Source: Calothrix rhizosoleniae SC01 (lineage in GTDB: Bacteria > Cyanobacteriota > Cyanobacteriia > Cyanobacteriales > Nostocaceae). From it: a stretch of 38,092 bases of DNA. The notes under the pieces are model-generated. The model saw only the letters and a program-made list of their open reading frames with translations, did no database searches and was not told the DNA's origin. Location: the NCBI RefSeq assembly GCF_900185595.1, contig NZ_FYBH01000202.1, positions 1 through 38,092 on the forward strand, in the 5' to 3' direction. This document shows positions 1 through 9,111 of the stretch, piece by piece (within the stretch, counting starts at the first letter, position 1; the number at the start of each line of letters is the position of its first letter). The position numbers and the translations under genes are program-made.

Positions 1-769
1 ATGTATTTCGTTCGCGGTGAGGGCAATTTCCCTCAACTTGCGCCACCAGTGGTTCCCAAAACTCTTGTAACCATTTGTTCAGAACCTTTGGCGGCATATA
101 ATCGACAGTATAAAAGATAAAAATTACATCTTGAGTGGACAAGCGATCGCATATTTTGTCAATAATCTCTTTTGGTTCTATATCCTTCGGTAAACGAAAC
201 CAAGATGCTAATTGTCGCCACAGATGAGGAATACTTCTACCCGCACCGTTATGACTCACGTCGATTTTAATTGGCGATATATTTTTCCACTCTGGCTTCA
301 ACCGAAACAAGCGATTTACCAAAAGTTGCTGTCCGCCGTAAGGTTCGCCATGAACCAAAAAAGCAGCAGTTCTGTGTAAGTTCATGACTTTTTTTACTAA
401 CCGCGCTTGCTGCTTAAAATCCATTTGCAACAAGAAGTCAAAAAGTAAATGTGGTGGTGTTTTAACGCCTGTAAACTCTGTAATAATTTTATCAATATGT
501 ATCTGAATATCTACGCCTACATCTTTACGGATTTCTGTTAGCAAAGCACAAAGTGCAGGTTTCCCAAGGTCTATTTCTCCGAAATTAACCAACTCGTTTA
601 CCAAGCTAGGAATAAAATCATTCGTGGGTATATGCAAAACTAAGCGATGTAGCACTGCGGTATCTGTCCCAAAAGCCCTGATTAAATACCCCCTACGCTG
701 ACTTTCATTCTCCATCAGGGGTCTAAGCAAGGTTAGTATTTTTTGCATTAAGTCGCTACTTATCGCCAT
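1..769 (-). CDS. EAD + inactive STAND-like (iSTAND) conflict-system protein, C-terminus outside window
   Basis: The reverse strand is open from an ATG at 769 to the window edge, giving 256 residues with no stop. Residues about 8-95 form an effector-associated domain (EAD): a helical region with key stretches AFGTDTAVLHRL, LVNELVNFGEIDLGKPAL and VGVDIQIHIDKI. It aligns by eye with the N-terminus of the peptidase just upstream. Residues about 132-245 look like an inactive STAND P-loop domain: the Walker A position reads HGEPYGGQQLL (140-150), without the GK[S/T] of active ATPases, and a Walker B-like strand VIFIFYTVDY is near 215-224. EADs are adaptor domains that join receptors to effectors in predicted bacterial immunity and death systems (family knowledge). 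The start lies 7 nt after the peptidase stop, so the two are probably translationally coupled. Any sensor or further domain is off-window. Domain names are from memory of the families, not a search. Confidence 0.72.
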   Translation of the reverse strand, partial: MAISSDLMQKILTLLRPLMENESQRRGYLIRAFGTDTAVLHRLVLHIPTNDFIPSLVNELVNFGEIDLGKPALCALLTEIRKDVGVDIQIHIDKIITEFTGVKTPPHLLFDFLLQMDFKQQARLVKKVMNLHRTAAFLVHGEPYGGQQLLVNRLFRLKPEWKNISPIKIDVSHNGAGRSIPHLWRQLASWFRLPKDIEPKEIIDKICDRLSTQDVIFIFYTVDYMPPKVLNKWLQEFWEPLVAQVEGNCPHRERNT

Positions 770-776
770 CAGTTAA

Positions 777-1838
777 CTACTTTACCAAACGAGCATAAAT
801 TTCCGGTGCATTGTTTTTTAGGTCATTTAAGAGAGCGATCGCACTTGTTCCTGCATTACGTAAATACCTGCGTTGTGTATTTGGTTCCGCAAGTATTCCA
901 CCGCTATGGTGAATCCCAACCACCTGAAAATCATCATCGAAAACAGGCGAACCCGATGAACCTGGTTCTGTACTAGTAGTATATTGCAATACTTTGTTAC
1001 CGGCGTAAGCAACGAAGTTATTCTGGATCGAGATTTTCTTTAAATGACCACCTGGGTGTTGAATAATTGCTACACGGTCATCTCGCCGCATCAACTTACT
1101 TTTGAAGATTAAAGGTTTGCCAAAGTCAGGGACTTTTTCCAGGGTTACTACTGTAAAATCCAGCTCTTCGTTAGTGTAAAAAGTACCATCTACTAAAGCC
1201 CTAACAGTCTGTGTTGAGCATTCTTGACCGTTGGTATCTAGTTGATAGTTGAAGCTAAAATCACTTTTCTGTGCTATTTCCTGGCTTTCGATGACGTGAT
1301 TGTTCGTCATTAATAAATCTGGTGCAACCATAAACCCCGTACCCAGACCTTTGGGATTACGAATACGAACTACGGCTTTTGAAGCTTCCAGAGCCAGATT
1401 TAAAATGTAGATATCCCGTAATGTATTTTCGCCAATAATCTTTTCTTTGATATCAACTGTACTATCCATTCCCTTCCAGTTGTTAATCCCACGACTAGGA
1501 CTGGCTGGAACATCAAGGGGATAATTTTGAAATAGTTCTAGGATAAAATCCCTATCCTCATCCCCAGTAAAAGGCTGAATATGGTTGAGAAAGACAGCAA
1601 GAGCTTCTTTATCGTAAGCCACTCGTCCAAATTGGCATAAAAATCTCACCACTTCCACAGAAACACTCATGGGTGTACCATCCAAATCTAACCGCCCCAG
1701 GATAGTGTTTGCTTGTGTTGTACCTTCAAACACACCAACAAGAAGACGACGGCGATCGCGCACGTTGGCAAAATCGGGTAAATTTTGTAAGATGCGGGTG
1801 ATTCGCTGGAAGTCAGGTGTGGATAGCTGTACAGTCAC
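777..1838 (-). CDS. EAD-fused trypsin-like serine peptidase
   Basis: 353 residues. Residues about 8-105 form an EAD like that of the next gene (RRRLLVGVF, LGRLDLDGTP, VVRFLCQFGRVAYDKEAL, LNHIQPFTGDEDRDFI). A linker of about 30 residues leads to a chymotrypsin-fold peptidase. The catalytic triad is visible: His181 in LMTNNHV, Asp227 in ELDFTVV and Ser295 in the GSSGSP motif; GTGFMVAPD (166-174) is the usual strand before the His. No signal peptide or membrane segment is seen, so it should act in the cytosol. In this family the EAD is thought to bind a partner EAD so that a receptor can recruit or activate the protease. It is the first gene of a two-gene unit with the EAD/iSTAND protein. The substrate is unknown. 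The alternative is a stress-type trypsin-like protease, but the shared EAD argues for a conflict system. Confidence 0.85.
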   Translation of the reverse strand: MTVQLSTPDFQRITRILQNLPDFANVRDRRRLLVGVFEGTTQANTILGRLDLDGTPMSVSVEVVRFLCQFGRVAYDKEALAVFLNHIQPFTGDEDRDFILELFQNYPLDVPASPSRGINNWKGMDSTVDIKEKIIGENTLRDIYILNLALEASKAVVRIRNPKGLGTGFMVAPDLLMTNNHVIESQEIAQKSDFSFNYQLDTNGQECSTQTVRALVDGTFYTNEELDFTVVTLEKVPDFGKPLIFKSKLMRRDDRVAIIQHPGGHLKKISIQNNFVAYAGNKVLQYTTSTEPGSSGSPVFDDDFQVVGIHHSGGILAEPNTQRRYLRNAGTSAIALLNDLKNNAPEIYARLVK

Positions 1839-1856
1839 GGCTGTTTCTCTAAATTA

Positions 1857-2174
1857 AAGTATTTTTTTTACCGGCAATATAACACAGTATCGATTTCAAA
1901 GATTATTGAATGATAAATATTTACTCACTTTCTCAAAATTACTCGCAGTTATTGGTCTGGAATTTTTCATTGTTATGAAGTTGAGGATTTACCTCGAACC
2001 AATAATGATCTTGAATGTAGTTTTGGTGTGCTACGTGATCATCAACGCCGTTAATCACCCATAGCTGGGGAATAATACCAATTTGATAAATGATTGCGAA
2101 AGATGGAAAGAAAAAAAGCTTGTATAGTAACTCTTTCGCAATCCAAAATCTAAAATCCAAAATCCACAATAGTA
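1857..2174. other. Intergenic region between the EAD module and the MscS pair
   Basis: AT-rich spacer of about 320 bp. It should carry the promoter of the minus-strand peptidase operon; no clear -35/-10 pair or operator was picked out. Its far end holds degenerate heptamer repeats (2140-2170). A 76-codon open frame here has no ribosome-binding site and is partly made of the repeat, so it is not called. Confidence 0.4.
2140..2170. repeat. Degenerate heptamer tandem repeat (AATCCAA/AATCTAA type)
   Basis: About four consecutive 7-bp units of the AATCCAA, AATCTAA, AATCCAC type. The same array occurs just before the ABC ATPase (34986-35020), and a shorter form occurs at 31508-31524. Such short tandem heptamers are typical of Nostocales genomes. 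Confidence 0.75.
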
Positions 2175-3776
2175 TTAGTTATCCTTATTAACTAAAGTTC
2201 CATTCATTCCTTGGGATAAATGCAATAAAGCCTGTTCTAATTGCTCAGAGAGCTTAATGGGTAAATCTCCAGAATTGACATGTAAGTTATGTGAGTTGAG
2301 TGGAATATCAATTTTATGTTGTTTGAGGGAAGCAGCGATGAGAAAATAGATGTCGCTCTTGATAACAGATTGTTGATTAGGTTTATCAATCCAAATTAGA
2401 AGTTTAAAGTTAAGGATGTTATTCTCAAATCCTTGAAAAAATACTTGGGGTGGAGGAAACCTCAATACATCACTATGGGCATCAGCAGCATCTAAAAGGG
2501 CAATTTTTACCTCTTCCATATCAGAACCATAGGCTACGCCCACGGTGATTGGTATCCCCGAAACTGGATTTTGATGACTCCAGTTAATTACTTCTTTTTC
2601 TAGAAATTGGGAATTGGGTACAATAATAGATACTCGCTCCAATGTACGGATAACTACACTACGAGCGCCGATGTGTTCTACCGTTCCCATATATTGCCCA
2701 ACTTCGACAAAATCTCCTACTTGAATGGGACGTTCAAACAACAAAACGATTCCACTACCAAAGTTTTTAGCAATATCTTGAAAGCCGAAACCAATCCCTA
2801 CACCCAAGGCGCTAGCGAGAATTGCCAGAGAACTCAAGTCTACTCCCCAAACTTGCAAAAGAACTACACTACCAATACCAATCAGTGCATATTTACAAAT
2901 AACAGCAATCGCTTCTTGCACTCCTAAACTAATTGTCAATGCCTGCAAAACTCGAGAACGTAGTAAATTTGTGGCTGTACCTGAGAGAATAATCAACCCC
3001 AAAAATAAACCAATCAGAATGAAAATATCTACGAGAGAGTTGTTTTTCAGAATAGGAGAAGTCAGACTGGTAATAATGCTGCTACTGATTTTGTAACTCC
3101 AATACCTAGTAACTGGGAATAAATTAGTAATGTAGAGTACAACAGCGACCCAAAGCCCTATCCTTGCTAATATGAGGGTGGTTCGTAAAAGAAAATTTAA
3201 GGTTGTGATGTAGTCGCCTAATGATGCATATGATTCCAGAATTTGGGAAAATTTACGTTGTGTAATTTTACACAATATTCCCAAACTTCGATTGACAAAT
3301 AATGCGATAATCAGAATGGCAACAGTGAGTAAAGAGATATTGCGAGTAAACTTGATATCCCTTTCTTGTTGTGATTTTTGAACCAGTGTACGAATATCAT
3401 TAGCCCAAGTTACAGCTAATTTTTCTGGATCAATATTACCAGGGTTGTCTTTTGGAGTAATACTTAATATATAGCGATCGTTAATCCAAATAGTGGGAGA
3501 ACTATTGACTTGTTTAATTTCTATCTGTGGGGATTTTTCGGATTTGACAACTGCTTTGAGTTGAGAGCTTATGGATTCAGCTCTATCTTTAGCTGTAGAT
3601 GCTTTTGTGCTACTTACCTGAAAAATTTGTCTTCCATCCAAGACAACGGGAAAAGATGGTTGAGATTGCCCTTGTGCTGGGGTTATTAATAATCCGCAGA
3701 TGAGTACCAAAACAACAATAGCAACCTGGAAAAATTGGCTATACTTAGCCTGAAGACTTCCCTGATATTTCAACAT
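2175..3776 (-). CDS. MscS-family mechanosensitive channel, copy 1
   Basis: 533 residues from the ATG at 3776. That start is chosen over one 20 codons upstream because MLKY matches the start of the tandem paralogue. A signal peptide or first membrane segment (about 15-34) ends in AQGQSQ, followed by a periplasmic domain of about 110 residues. Several membrane helices come next. The pore helix and beta domain follow: LASALGVGIGFGFQDIAKNF is the glycine/alanine-rich TM3, and ERPIQVGDFVEV the cytoplasmic beta domain. The final about 100 residues resemble the MscS C-terminal alpha/beta domain. Larger than E. coli MscS (286 aa) because of the extra N-terminal domain. Likely releases solutes during hypo-osmotic shock. 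Lies downstream of copy 2 on the same strand. Confidence 0.88.
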   Translation of the reverse strand: MLKYQGSLQAKYSQFFQVAIVVLVLICGLLITPAQGQSQPSFPVVLDGRQIFQVSSTKASTAKDRAESISSQLKAVVKSEKSPQIEIKQVNSSPTIWINDRYILSITPKDNPGNIDPEKLAVTWANDIRTLVQKSQQERDIKFTRNISLLTVAILIIALFVNRSLGILCKITQRKFSQILESYASLGDYITTLNFLLRTTLILARIGLWVAVVLYITNLFPVTRYWSYKISSSIITSLTSPILKNNSLVDIFILIGLFLGLIILSGTATNLLRSRVLQALTISLGVQEAIAVICKYALIGIGSVVLLQVWGVDLSSLAILASALGVGIGFGFQDIAKNFGSGIVLLFERPIQVGDFVEVGQYMGTVEHIGARSVVIRTLERVSIIVPNSQFLEKEVINWSHQNPVSGIPITVGVAYGSDMEEVKIALLDAADAHSDVLRFPPPQVFFQGFENNILNFKLLIWIDKPNQQSVIKSDIYFLIAASLKQHKIDIPLNSHNLHVNSGDLPIKLSEQLEQALLHLSQGMNGTLVNKDN

Positions 3777-4061
3777 ACCTGATGACAATCTACTAATGTA
3801 GTGATCGTATTCAATAGTACATATTTTTAGTTTCACTAAATAATTTTTTTTGGAAGGGCGAATACTAATTTAGAACTTACAAACTGTACAAAATGATAAA
3901 TTTGTACATTAACAAAAACACATTGTTTCAGACATTTGTCAATCATCCTTTGATGAATAGCAATTGCCTAAAAAGTAGGGAAAATCAAGAATCAGACTGC
4001 ATATTTGTTTTTTATATCAATGCGTAATTTCTATAATTATTACATTAGTTATTTTGAGTTA

Positions 4062-5681
4062 TTAATTATCGTTCCTATTATCTTTATTGATGAATGTCCC
4101 GTTCAATTTTTGCGATAAATGCAATAAAGCTTGTTCTAATGTGTGGGAGAGCTTAATAGGTAAATCCCCAGAGCGGACATGTAAATCTTGTTGGGGAAAT
4201 GGGATTTCAATGTGATGTTGTTCCAGGGAAGCGGCGATGAGAAAATTGATGTCACTCTTGATGGTGGGTTGGTCATTAGGTTTATTAATCCACACCAGAA
4301 GTTCAAAATTAAGGGCACTATCACCAAATTCTTGAAACAATACCTGAGGTAGGGGAAATTTCAAGACATCACTATGGGCATCAGCAGCATCTAAAAGGGC
4401 AATTTTTACCTTTTCAATATCAGAACCGTAGGCAACTCCTACGGGGATATGAATTCGGGAAATCGGGTTTTGGTGACTCCAGTTAATTACTTCTGTTTCC
4501 AGAAACCGGGAATTGGGTACAATAATTGATACCCGATCCAATGTACGAATAAATACACTACGAGCGCCGATGTGTTCTACCGTTCCCATATATTGCCCAA
4601 CTTCGACAAAATCTCCTACTTGAATGGGACGTTCAAACAACAAAACAATGCCGCTACCAAAGTTTTTGGCAATATCTTGAAAGCCGAAGCCAATCCCTAC
4701 ACCTAAGGCGCTAGCGAGAATTGCCAGGGAACTCAAGTCTACTCCCCAAACTTGTAAAAGAATTACACTACCAACAGCAATCAGTGCATACTTACAAATA
4801 ACAGCAATTACTTCTTGTATTCCTAAGCTGATTCCTAATGCCCGCAATACGCGAGAACGTAGTAAATTCGTAGCTGAACCTGAGATGATAATCAATCCCA
4901 AAAGCAAACCAACCAGAATTAAGATATCTATAAGGGAGTAGGTATTTGTCAGAATCGGAGAAGTCAGACTGGTGATAATAGTGGTACGAATCCTGTAGCT
5001 CCAGTATCTCGTCACAGGGAAGAGGTCTGTGATATAAAGTATACTCCCTACCCAAAGAGATAACCGTACTAATACTAAGGTAGCTTTCAATAAAAAATTT
5101 AAGGTTTTTATATTGTGATCTCTGGATGGAGCTTCAGAGTGTAGTATTCGGGAACAATATTCTTGTATGATTTGCCATAATATCCCCAGACTCCGATGGA
5201 GAAAGAACGCCATAAAAATAATGGCAACACTGAGTAAAGATGTATTGCGAACAAAATTGACATCTCTCTCTTGTTGGGCTTTTTTGACCACTGTACGAAT
5301 CTTATTAACCCAAGTTACAGCTAATGCTTTTGGAGTCTTATTGGAGAAGGTATCTTTTTCGGTAACGGTTAATAAATAGTTGCCGTTAATCCAAATGGTA
5401 GGAGAATTATTTTTTTCTAGAATTTCTACCTGGGGAACTTCTCCAGATTTGATAACTGCTTTGAGTTGATAATTTACGTCTTTAGCCCTGCGTTGAGCCG
5501 CAAATTCTTCTGTTTGACTGACCCGAAAAATTTGTCTTCCATCTACTACAACAGCAGCAGATTGTTGAGATTGTCCTTGGGCTGAGGTGATTAATAATCC
5601 GCAGATTAGAGCCAAGGCAATAATAGCAACTTGGAAAAATTGCCTATAATTAGTCCGAATACTTCTGTGATATTTCAGCAT
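4062..5681 (-). CDS. MscS-family mechanosensitive channel, copy 2
   Basis: 539 residues with the same layout as copy 1: signal peptide/TM ending in AQGQSQ, periplasmic domain, several TM helices, TM3 pore helix with GVGIGFGFQDIAKNF, and beta domain ERPIQVGDFVEVGQ. The two copies diverge in the N-terminal and C-terminal parts but are almost identical from the pore helix to the beta domain, with 93 bp of unbroken DNA identity. A 285-bp spacer separates this stop from the chosen copy-1 start. This suggests tandem duplication with later gene conversion. They could form homo- or heteroheptamers; nothing in the sequence decides this. Confidence 0.88.
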   Translation of the reverse strand: MLKYHRSIRTNYRQFFQVAIIALALICGLLITSAQGQSQQSAAVVVDGRQIFRVSQTEEFAAQRRAKDVNYQLKAVIKSGEVPQVEILEKNNSPTIWINGNYLLTVTEKDTFSNKTPKALAVTWVNKIRTVVKKAQQERDVNFVRNTSLLSVAIIFMAFFLHRSLGILWQIIQEYCSRILHSEAPSRDHNIKTLNFLLKATLVLVRLSLWVGSILYITDLFPVTRYWSYRIRTTIITSLTSPILTNTYSLIDILILVGLLLGLIIISGSATNLLRSRVLRALGISLGIQEVIAVICKYALIAVGSVILLQVWGVDLSSLAILASALGVGIGFGFQDIAKNFGSGIVLLFERPIQVGDFVEVGQYMGTVEHIGARSVFIRTLDRVSIIVPNSRFLETEVINWSHQNPISRIHIPVGVAYGSDIEKVKIALLDAADAHSDVLKFPLPQVLFQEFGDSALNFELLVWINKPNDQPTIKSDINFLIAASLEQHHIEIPFPQQDLHVRSGDLPIKLSHTLEQALLHLSQKLNGTFINKDNRNDN

Positions 5682-5814
5682 CTTTACGGCAATCTACAAT
5701 AATGCAGCGATCGCATTTAATGGTACATCTTTCTAGTTTCATTATTCTAGCTGCTAATCACTGATTCGGTAGATTCACAGAAAGTTTGCCAGGTGTGATT
5801 TTTTCCTAAAATCA

Positions 5815-8800
5815 CTAAGATGCCTGTAACTTATTGATCTTTGCTTGCATCTGCTGGGAAATTTCTACAGTTTTTTGCAGAGAGGTAGAAAATTGACGAG
5901 AGGAATTTCCCGTCATTTTAGATACTTTGGCAATTTTTTTCATTGCGTTGGTCACTTCTTTTGAGGTTTCCACTTGAGATGTGGTAGCCACATCAATGGA
6001 TTGCATCAATCGATCTATTTGACAATATGCATCAGCAATACGATTGAAAGAAAGCCAATTATTTGACAATAAATGAGAACCTTCTGTAATTTGTATAGAT
6101 TCTAGCTCCAGAATTTTACCTGTTTCTGTTGTTTGCTGTTGCAAATTACTAGCAATGTGATGGATTTCAGTGGTTGTACTAGCAACTTTCGCAGTGAGTG
6201 TGGCGATTTCTTCGGCTAACAAGGTAAATTCTTGATCTTTAGCACCCATACGAGTAGCTTCAAGACCTGCATTAATGGCAACTAAGTTAGTTTCTGCGGC
6301 AATTTTATTCAGGGATGACACCATGTGGGAAATTTCCCGTGCTGATTCCCCTATATCTTGAATTTGATCGACTGCTGCGATAATGGTTTTTCCTAAACTC
6401 AAGAAACGATCAATTGTTAACTTGATGGCTGCTCGATCATCTTCAGTACTGCAAGCCGCTACATGGGTGATAGTTATTGCTTGTTGAGCATTGGTAGCTA
6501 CATCTTTCATGGACAGTCTCATACTTTCCACCGCATCCAAAGTACGGGTGATTTCTTCTGACTGTTTTAATGCAGCAATTGCTAATTGGGAAATGGCTCC
6601 AGAGTTTTCTGCGATCGCTGTATTCACCTGGCGATCGGCAACTTTAATTTGGATGACAATTTCTTGCAAACGATCTGCGATCGCATTTACAAATTTAGCA
6701 ACAGCCCCAATTTCCCCATCACTAACTTCAGCCCGTACTGTTAAATCTCCATTGGCAATTTCTGCAATCGCTGAATGCAGTTGTTGGAGGTGGAGTTGCA
6801 ATTCCCTATTAGTATTTGTTTGTTGCTCTAAACTTTTTTCTGACTGGGAAAGGGTTTGTAAACTATTCTCTAAAACATTAGCTCTCTCTAGAGCTAATCC
6901 AATATGTCTGGCTAATTGTTCTAACAAATCAATTTCCGATTGTTGCCAAACTCTAATTCTAGAAATATCATGGGCAATTAATAAACCAAATAATTGATCA
7001 TTGAGTAAAATTGGTACAACTAAATTAGCATCAATAGTTGATGAAGCTAATTGCAACCCATCAATCTCTTGAACTTCAACATCCTGTTGATGCCAATTTT
7101 CTAAATAATTTTTTACCCATTGATCTGGTAGGCAAATATCTAAATTAGCTGCTAAACTAGGATTTTCTGGATCTGGGTTAGCGAAGGGACTGCTATGGAG
7201 TATATGAGCTTGCAAATCCTCGTCTAATTTACATATCAATACTCGTTCTACCTGCAAAGCTTTTTGTATATCTTCAACTGCTAAATTATAAATATCTTGG
7301 GAGTTTAAAGAGCCTGACATATGAGTCGCAAGTTCTTTCAAAGCCTGGGTATGTTCCAATAAACTCACTCGTTCTAGACTCAATCCTACCTGAACAGCTA
7401 GCTGACTCAAGAAATTAATTTCAAAATACTGCCAAATATGAGGAGCCCAACAATAATCAGCGATTAAAAACCCAAATATTTGGTTATCCTTCAAAATGGG
7501 TGTGACTAAAGTCGCTTTAATTTTTAATTTTTGCATCAACTGCAAATATTTAGGAGCTAATTCTTTTTCTAAAACATTATTAACTGCAATCAAACCATGT
7601 TGTTGACAAAGTTCTACTAACTCTTGAATAATACCAATATTTTCGATACTTTTGCCAGATTTAATTGTGACTCCTGGAGCTACAGATTCAGCTAAAACTT
7701 GTAAGCTATTATGAGAGTTGAAGTGATAAATAACTACTCTATGGGCTTCAAGAGCTACCCGTGATTTTGAGACTGCCTGATTTAATAGATCATCACTATG
7801 TAAAGACTGGCGAATGGCAATCAAAATATTAGTAAATAGTTCTAACCTTTCAGCTTCAGCTAATTGATTATTTTGCAAATCTTGTAATTGATCTGCCATG
7901 CGATTAATACTGGCACCTAAAGCCGCTATTTCATCATCTCCTTTTACATTTATTCGAGTTGTAAAATTACCTTTAGATAACTTTTTCACTGCCATAGTAG
8001 CAGTAACAATAGGTGAAGTCAGACGATTGACTATAATTATGACCGCTACTCCTACAAGCATAGCTGTAACTATAGTTCCCATTACTAAGATTAGTAATAG
8101 TTGTTCTTGAGTAGTAAAAGCTATTGCTTTATCTGTACTCAAAATCAATTTCCATTGTGGATCTGGTAATCCTTTAATATTAGTCCAAGGTATAAAAGTG
8201 GCTAATTCTTCCCTATGATTATGTTTATTGTTTAAAATCCGGGTAAAAATATGATTATTTTCTTGTTTTTGCCAATTAGAAAAAATTTCTTCTATATTCT
8301 TACCCCAGCCACTATGATGATTAGATAAGAAAATTTTGCCTGTGGTGTCTAATAAATAATATTGGTCTTGTAGTATTTGAGGATGTTGTATTATTTGCTC
8401 TATATTTTTTAGAGGAATTATTGTTTCAACAATATATTTTATCTTTTTAGTATTAGGATCTATTGCCGGCAATGCTAAATAAATTTTTGATTTATGAATA
8501 TTTTTATCCACCCATAAATTTCTAATTATAGGTTTCTTCGTATTTAATATTTCCTGAAAGAATGATTCCCTTGCTTGATTGTTAAATGTATTTGTATGAT
8601 GTGTCTGTATAACTATATTACCTCTAATATCTACGATATTAATACTATCATACGCACTATGAATACTATGCCAATTATTAAGCTTTAATTTTTTATTGGC
8701 AAGACTATTTTCCCCTTTTATTTGAGTACTAGAAATCCAATTATAATTAGTCAGCAATTTAATTTCTTGTTCTCTATTTTTGAGATAATTCTCAATATTA

Positions 8801-9111
8801 TCTAATATCCATAAAGCGTTTGCTTGTTTATTATTTGTAATTTGCCTTGTAACTGATTTATTAACCAGAGAATAAGTCGCTACTCCAACACCCAATATTG
8901 GTAATACACCAATAGCAACTGCAAAAATAATTGCTTTAGTTCTTAATTCTGTATTCTTTATCCAAGAAATAATTGTATGTACTGAAAAATTATGAGGATA
9001 TACACTAGGCTGTATTACTGTTTCAATTTCTGTAGCGTGATTTCTTTGTTTATGGCTAAAAATTCTTTTGCGAGGTGAAGTGTGTGTTTCTAAATTTATC
9101 CTATTAATCAT
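5815..9111 (-). CDS. Methyl-accepting chemotaxis protein / PilJ-PixJ-like receptor with two GAF domains
   Basis: 1098 residues. TM1 at about 59-82; extracytoplasmic Cache-like sensor about 83-335; TM2 about 338-362; HAMP about 363-415; GAF1 about 424-582; GAF2 about 600-745; second HAMP about 775-828; coiled-coil signalling domain about 840-1098 with the hairpin tip near 937-956 (IAAETNLVAINAGLEATR). The GAFs resemble those of cyanobacterial phototaxis receptors, but the CH dyad that would bind a bilin is replaced by YL near residue 522, so they are probably not photoactive. It lies downstream of two response regulators, as in pil/pix/hmp gene sets, suggesting control of type IV pilus motility or hormogonium movement. 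No CheW or CheA gene accompanies it. An 8-bp hairpin (5795-5815) overlaps the stop but has no U-tract. Confidence 0.85.
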   Translation of the reverse strand: MINRINLETHTSPRKRIFSHKQRNHATEIETVIQPSVYPHNFSVHTIISWIKNTELRTKAIIFAVAIGVLPILGVGVATYSLVNKSVTRQITNNKQANALWILDNIENYLKNREQEIKLLTNYNWISSTQIKGENSLANKKLKLNNWHSIHSAYDSINIVDIRGNIVIQTHHTNTFNNQARESFFQEILNTKKPIIRNLWVDKNIHKSKIYLALPAIDPNTKKIKYIVETIIPLKNIEQIIQHPQILQDQYYLLDTTGKIFLSNHHSGWGKNIEEIFSNWQKQENNHIFTRILNNKHNHREELATFIPWTNIKGLPDPQWKLILSTDKAIAFTTQEQLLLILVMGTIVTAMLVGVAVIIIVNRLTSPIVTATMAVKKLSKGNFTTRINVKGDDEIAALGASINRMADQLQDLQNNQLAEAERLELFTNILIAIRQSLHSDDLLNQAVSKSRVALEAHRVVIYHFNSHNSLQVLAESVAPGVTIKSGKSIENIGIIQELVELCQQHGLIAVNNVLEKELAPKYLQLMQKLKIKATLVTPILKDNQIFGFLIADYCWAPHIWQYFEINFLSQLAVQVGLSLERVSLLEHTQALKELATHMSGSLNSQDIYNLAVEDIQKALQVERVLICKLDEDLQAHILHSSPFANPDPENPSLAANLDICLPDQWVKNYLENWHQQDVEVQEIDGLQLASSTIDANLVVPILLNDQLFGLLIAHDISRIRVWQQSEIDLLEQLARHIGLALERANVLENSLQTLSQSEKSLEQQTNTNRELQLHLQQLHSAIAEIANGDLTVRAEVSDGEIGAVAKFVNAIADRLQEIVIQIKVADRQVNTAIAENSGAISQLAIAALKQSEEITRTLDAVESMRLSMKDVATNAQQAITITHVAACSTEDDRAAIKLTIDRFLSLGKTIIAAVDQIQDIGESAREISHMVSSLNKIAAETNLVAINAGLEATRMGAKDQEFTLLAEEIATLTAKVASTTTEIHHIASNLQQQTTETGKILELESIQITEGSHLLSNNWLSFNRIADAYCQIDRLMQSIDVATTSQVETSKEVTNAMKKIAKVSKMTGNSSRQFSTSLQKTVEISQQMQAKINKLQAS

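Noticed and set aside
1939-2169. 76-codon frame on the minus strand upstream of the EAD peptidase
   Set aside because: Its first residues are translated heptamer repeat, there is no ribosome-binding site, and it matches no family I know.
5795-5815. Hairpin GTGATTTT/AAAATCAC at the receptor stop codon as a terminator
   Set aside because: Stem is real but no T-run follows it on the minus strand.
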